64,000 bases of DNA. It comes from Arthrobacter sp. AQ5-05. GTDB taxonomy: Bacteria; Actinomycetota; Actinomycetes; Actinomycetales; Micrococcaceae. The DNA lies in contig NZ_QMKQ01000019.1 of the NCBI RefSeq assembly GCF_003287975.1, forward strand, positions 21,503 to 85,502, read 5' to 3'. Position 1 is the stretch's first letter, and every line of letters begins with the position of its first letter. The notes under the pieces are model-generated. The model did not search any database. It was not told the DNA's origin and was given only the letters and a program-made list of their open reading frames with translations. The position numbers and the translations under genes are program-made. Positions 59,605 to 64,000 of the stretch are shown piece after piece.

Positions 59605-60229
59605 TTTGAGAGCCACCAATATTGCCGTTCAGAGCCTCCCCGCCAAAACGCGAGATTCTCCTTCAGAGCCACCAGTAGCGTCCTTGAGGGCCGTCAATGT
59701 CGCGCGTGGTGACCATCCCGGGAAAGGGGAATAATTTCCATGCGAGCCACTTTGCCGTCGACTTGCAGCTGGCCCCACGACGTGAGTCGGCCCCGGCCTC
59801 TACCCTTTGTTCGGATTGCTCAGGTCAGCAAGCTGCTGGGCACCGCGAAGTTCTGGAAGTGCACTGCGGACTCCATTCTGCCGACGACCGCGGGCCGTTG
59901 TCGGAGCGCGCTATCGAGAAGGGTCTCTGCCAGCGGATCGAGTCCGGCGAACGCCGCTGCGGCTCCACCTCGCCCGTGTGCTGCAGGCAGTATCAGTAGA
60001 ATGACTGCCGCCATCGACTCGGCTTCGGCGGCCACGCCGATGCGAACATGGACCGGACCATCCACAACTCCATCTGAAGCGAAACCCGAAGGTACAACAT
60101 TCGCGAGAAGATCGGTGCCGTTCAGGCTTGGAAGGATCCGTTGAAGGCCGGTGGCTCCCGCCCGGGGCGGTAATGGCGCTCAACAGCCATATTGGTGGCT
60201 CTGACAGGTAATATCCGGTGGCTCTCAAA
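59605..60229 (+). mobile_element. 625-bp IS21-type remnant 2 with terminal inverted repeats
   Basis: Left end TTTGAGAGCCACC (59605-59617) is matched by the inverse GGTGGCTCTCAAA (60217-60229); inner repeats TCAGAGCC/GGCTCTGA also match. Inside, an IstB tail runs from about 59880: LSERAIEKG, RRCGSTSPVCCRQYQ, stop (59997), then CRHRLGFGGHADANMDRTIH, NSI, stop, ETRRYNIREKIGAVQ. Deletion left only the C terminus of the helper ATPase; the transposase gene is missing. Confidence 0.7.
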
Positions 60230-62156
60230 CCTCCGGATATTCAGAGAGAAGGGATCCCACCCAACGTCGCCCGAAATTGACTCGGGCGGTCCACGAATCC
60301 AGCCGTTCCCGAACAGCAGATGAGGGATCGGAAATAGCTTCGTGGGTTCGGTGTGTGCAGATGAGGATTTGATAATAGGTAGGGCGTTCAGGAGCCGCAG
60401 TGCGCCCCAGCGAAAGACAGATGATCCGGATTTGCTGTGCGTTCATCAATTGGAGGTGTGCAGGGGGCGCACGCATGATTGGTTTCGATCGAACGATCCT
60501 GTCGATCTGGGGAAAGTTGATACCGGACAAAGCTGAAAGTCGGACACGAGAATTCGGTGGCTTAGGGGAGCACCCTCTATTCACTGTGGGGACCACCGAT
60601 ACTGTCGCGTGTGCCAGTAGCTCCCGCTGAGGTGCCCGCGGGCCGCCATTGGTTCCCTTCCTTGAACGGATCCGGGCGCGAGCCAGAATGTGCTGTGGAT
60701 GGACGGGGCCATGAAAACGACAACATGGTTGCCGGCGTGTAGCCACTGCATGCAGCCCTCCTGCGCATACAGACCGCAGAACACCGACGAAGTCGATCCG
60801 TGGATCCTGCCCGCAGCTTCCGACGGCAAGAGATGGCAATGTCCGATGGGAAGGCGCTCAGGGCCCATCCCCGGCACGCGCCGCGCATCATGCCGGAAGA
60901 GGCAGGCTGGATGTCCTCCGAGAGCCGTACGGACGGCTCCAAGGAGCATATGCTGCCATCCAGGAACAATAGGCAAGCACGGCGCAGGCAATGAACGCAT
61001 CATTGGGCAAGGGAATCATCTCGTCCAAGTGCTGCCAACGGAAAGTGGCGAGGACCAATGAATTGGCGGTATCGGCGGAGCTGAGAGCAATGCTGCCGGA
61101 AAGTTGGTGCAGGGTAGGTCGTTCCCGGACGACAACGTGCTGGACGGGATTTGAGACCGCAACCCCCGTCACTGAGAATAGGGGCAGGTACACGAGGCAG
61201 TGCGATGGCTATCCTACCCAGATGCGTTCGGCTTCGAATCACCGGCAGCACCATTTGGGCCGCGCCTGTGTGGAACATCGGCGGGGCGTCGAGGTCGGTC
61301 TCAGTGTCGAAATGAGCTCTGATGGTCAGACTCCAAAGGAATGTCTTCGTGCCTGCAACGGGAACCGTGGGTTGGATGGTTGGGGGACCGGACTTCAACG
61401 GGAGTTGATCGGACGACGTCCCGTGGGTGAGCCAATATGTGGCCTTAGACTTCCATGGCGTCCCAGGACCAAACGATCGTCCGTGCCAGGCCACGTATGA
61501 AACACATATGACGGGATGGAGCATGAAGCGAAGGCAGGCTTTCGGACCCAACGATGAGCGTCTCGTGATTGGGGACCCGCCTGTCGAGGGCGCAAGCACC
61601 TGCCGGTGGTCCTGTACCTCACACGTGGTTTCCGCGCAAGGATCGCATGCGCCGACGCCGGTTCCCCGGGACTGCAGTCCAGGGTGCAGAAATTGAAGAT
61701 CATTCTGCCACTCCCTTCATCCGGGATCCAGCGACTCGAGATATTGCGCCCGCCCATGAAGCACAAGGGAAGACGAGCGCCCCGGCCTTCGATTCAGAAA
61801 GTCGGGGACTACGGGGATACCCTTTGCACCCCCGCATCTCGAGGCAAACGAATAGAGGATTTACGCTTGGTCCGATCTTCTTCATGACCGGATCGGACGT
61901 GGCTCGTGACTGCAGCATACCGAAGGTGTTGAACCCGATTCCGAGCGCTCTGGGATTCCAATCAACGCGCCTCCGATCCCGTTGGGAAGCCAACCACGTA
62001 GGTTCTTCCCACAAGGGAAACGATGGAATCGGAGGTGTGGCAGTGATTTCCACTGCTCATGAACTCTGCCTCCACGGAGATCTTCGATGGGATCGATTCG
62101 ACTTCGGGCTGTTTCGAGCGGACATGAAACAGCGCTTGATGAACATTGCCCGAGAT
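60230..62156. other. Gene-poor DNA with an isolated element end
   Basis: TGTGGGGACCACCGAT at 60585-60600 resembles the terminal repeat of remnant 1, so another deleted element may end here. Open frames present have no recognisable domains and I reject them as genes. Confidence 0.45.
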
Positions 62157-62172
62157 TGTTTCACGTGAAACG
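62157..62172 (+). other. parS: parS site 5 (one mismatch)
   Basis: TGTTTCACGTGAAACG, 15 of 16. Confidence 0.85.
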
Positions 62173-62240
62173 TGGGGATACCGAACCGGCTCCGCTTGTC
62201 CTACGGCGACTGCCGCGGCGATCTCGACCGGGCCCGAAAG

Positions 62241-62256
62241 TGTTTCACGTGAAACA
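62241..62256 (+). other. parS: parS site 6
   Basis: TGTTTCACGTGAAACA, perfect. 84 bases from site 5 (start to start). Confidence 0.92.
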
Positions 62257-62320
62257 AGAAGGAGGCAGGGGCTAGCGGTTTCCGCGAGAGCACTCATCAT
62301 GACTCAAGCTGCGGGGAGTT

Positions 62321-62336
62321 TGTTTCACGTGAAACA
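62321..62336 (+). other. parS: parS site 7
   Basis: TGTTTCACGTGAAACA, perfect. 80 bases from site 6, about eight helical turns. Confidence 0.92.
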
Positions 62337-63583
62337 ACAGGGCGGCTTCAAGGTCGCCGGCCTGAGTCGCCCCGATCGTCTCGGGGATCCTGCCCGGATC
62401 GTGACGTGGGCCCATGACGACATTAACGAGGCTCAGGCGGGTCCATGCAAGCGTGTAGTGCGGCGGCAATGGGTCGCATGAAGGCAAGTGCCCGTGCCGT
62501 CTCGCCTGAGAACTCCGGATGATTGCCTTTCGCGCGCCGACAAATCTCCGCAAGCGGAGGACACGCTTGATGCCGCGGAGCCGCGGACCAGCCCGCCAGC
62601 TGTGCCCGGAATGGCTTGAAGACCGACGTGGACAGCCATGGCGGGCCTGCATGGGTGTGATGGCACGTCTACGGCTGCACCCAGACGAGGTACGAGGGTG
62701 CCTTGTGGCATCACGGGGAGATGGCGAATGAAGCGCTGGTCAGGAAATTGCGAAGTCTCTCGGTTGCGAAGGGTCACCACAAGCACGACCCTGGAGACTC
62801 GGAGAGTTGTCCGCGGAATTTGGCGGCGACAGACCAAATACAGGATGCCTCGAACGTGCAGCGGTGCGACCCTGCTACCAGTGGCCGCACCAGCCGGCGG
62901 AAGACGCGATCATCGGGATTGGATTTGCTCGTTTGGGTGGTGGAGATCGATTGCGCACTCTCAACCGGGCGGATTCCAGTGGGGCCGGGGAGCCTACCAA
63001 ATGGATTGGTCGATAAGTTCGCGGTCAGCGCGGTCAGCGCGGTCAGCGCGGTCAGCGCGGTCAGCGCGGTCGGCTGGGGCCAGGGGACAACGAGCCCCGC
63101 CCAGCTGCCAATGGGCACTAGCGGGGCGAAGGCGAGATGTTGGATAAGCACGGATCGGCAGTGGCCGCATATCGGGCAGGTTCTCCACGGCGTTCGTTGG
63201 GAACCACCGTTGCCCGGCGGGTGATCCCGGTCCGACATTGCGCAATCAGGGACGATGCTGAGGATGACGGAACCATCCACAACAGCCAGATGGGAATTGA
63301 TCTGCCGAGGGCCCGGCAAGGGGCAGAACGTCCGCGGAAATGCGCAAATGACACCTTGGCACTGCGCTGAACGCTCGAGGCGGCCACAGCTGCTGTCGAC
63401 CGACGTCGAGTCCGCGACGTGCATGCACCAGGCGGGGAAGGGAAACATCCGCCAGCCCAGGCCCACCACTGTCGGCCACGAAATTGTTGGAGGGGGTGGA
63501 GAGCACTTTTCACCTGCCCGAGGAGTGTTGGCTCGATGGTCCCGCCAGGAAGCTGTCCCGCATGACTTTGGAACCCCAGGAAC
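62337..63583. other. Gene-poor DNA
   Basis: Apart from the tandem repeat at 63021-63074, no domain, RNA or repeat is recognised. Frames reading through are low-complexity or random. Confidence 0.45.
63021..63074. repeat. 9-base tandem repeat, six copies
   Basis: GCGGTCAGC repeated five times perfectly (63021-63065), sixth copy GCGGTCGGC (63066-63074). Confidence 0.95.
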
Positions 63584-63960
63584 GTGGCTGCTGATCAGCT
63601 CCGGTGCTTCATTGCTGCGCAATATCAGCCGAAGGACTGGGCTCTACGATGGGACGGCGGTGGTCCTTCCCACGCGAAGATCAAGGACCGGATCCTCCGC
63701 AACACGTTTTGGATTGAACCAGGAACCTTCACCATGGGCGCGGAGACCTGCCCGGACTTCTGGCGGATGGCTGGAACCCGGACGGGTCAACGGTTCCCTG
63801 AAGCTGAGGGTCCTGCTGCCAACAGCAATATCCCCAATGGGAAGCGCCATCCAAACTCACGAATATTCACTCATGTCAACGGCAGTCTAAAACTGCCCGT
63901 CTACGGCAATTGAAATTGACCACTTGCGGCAGTCTCGCTGACCATGGGCGGCAACGGAAT
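63584..63960 (+). pseudogene. IS21-type element remnant 3 with IstB C terminus
   Basis: QLRCFIAAQYQPKDWALRWD, GGGPSHAKIKDRILRNTFWI, EPGTFTM corresponds to the IstB tail (FCTQYQPKDWHARLGGGVHADAIMDRIVHNTIWIEAGTFNM in pattern), 63593-63745. The following GTCTACGGCAATTGAAATTG and GGAATTGACCGGC strings resemble an IS21 right end. Only the tail is left. Same orientation as remnants 1 and 2, but clearly a different subgroup by sequence. Confidence 0.6.
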
Positions 63961-64000
63961 TGACCGGCTTTCGGGACGCCGCGCTGATGGCCACCGGCGC

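Noticed and set aside
60225..61766. Several 100-200-codon frames in the tract after parB
   Set aside because: Random composition, rare codons, no domain and no ribosome sites; consistent with decayed DNA.
63021..63074. CRISPR array
   Set aside because: Units are only 9 bases and contiguous, with no spacers or cas genes.

Overview
The window is the replication-origin region of a high-GC actinobacterium. The gene content points to Micrococcaceae (Arthrobacter or a close relative): an FhaA-FhaB-PstP-RodA-PbpA-PknA-PknB cluster, CrgA, a class E sortase, DUF3566 and DUF5997 proteins, a DLW-39-like micro-protein, many GTG starts and GTGA stop/start overlaps. The genus is an inference; no rRNA lies in the window.

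Layout. 1-17.5 kb is metabolic: the end of a uracil permease, a fused HAD/GH65 disaccharide phosphorylase facing an alpha-glucoside ABC transporter, an APH-like protein, a leftward group (glycerophosphodiester phosphodiesterase, Cof-type phosphatase, PfkB sugar kinase, alpha/beta hydrolase, enoyl-CoA hydratase), a LysR-type ligand-domain protein divergent from a DUF5997 gene, a universal stress protein, a dienelactone hydrolase and an AqpZ aquaporin. 17.6-27.5 kb holds tRNA-Leu and the tightly overlapped growth-control operon fhaA-fhaB-pstP-rodA-pbpA-pknA-pknB, closed by a strong two-way terminator. 27.5-37.8 kb carries a glutamine amidotransferase, a 55-aa membrane protein, sortase, crgA, DUF3817, DUF4442, a LysG/LysE-type pair, a double GNAT, a rhomboid protease, a cyclophilin, a helical-repeat membrane protein and an EamA transporter. 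A cluster of consensus DnaA boxes on a diverged duplication lies at 33.5-33.9 kb, about 14 kb from oriC.

37.9-50 kb is the classical origin: tRNA-Ala, a micro-ORF, tRNA-Ile, DUF3566, gyrA, gyrB, DUF721, recF, dnaN, a roughly 1-kb oriC and dnaA, all leftward. Rightward from the dnaA upstream region run rpmH, rnpA, yidD, yidC, jag, rsmG, parA and parB. Seven parS sites were found: one inside parA, one inside parB, one forming the heart of the parB terminator, and four in the DNA beyond.

55.9-64 kb is almost devoid of intact genes. It holds one small intact YCII-like gene, a frameshifted RibD/DHFR-family pseudogene, three independently decayed C-terminal remnants of an IS21-type IstB helper ATPase (one inside a 625-bp element with recognisable terminal inverted repeats), a 9-bp tandem repeat and four of the parS sites. 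Decayed mobile DNA has accumulated here while parS copies are intact or nearly so, so this may be a centromere-like platform for ParB.

Functional links: the sugar transporter and the fused phosphorylase/mutase suggest uptake of an alpha-glucoside and its conversion to glucose 6-phosphate; the kinase operon would couple Ser/Thr signalling to peptidoglycan elongation; and the origin, DnaA-box, parS and ParAB elements together would control initiation and segregation.
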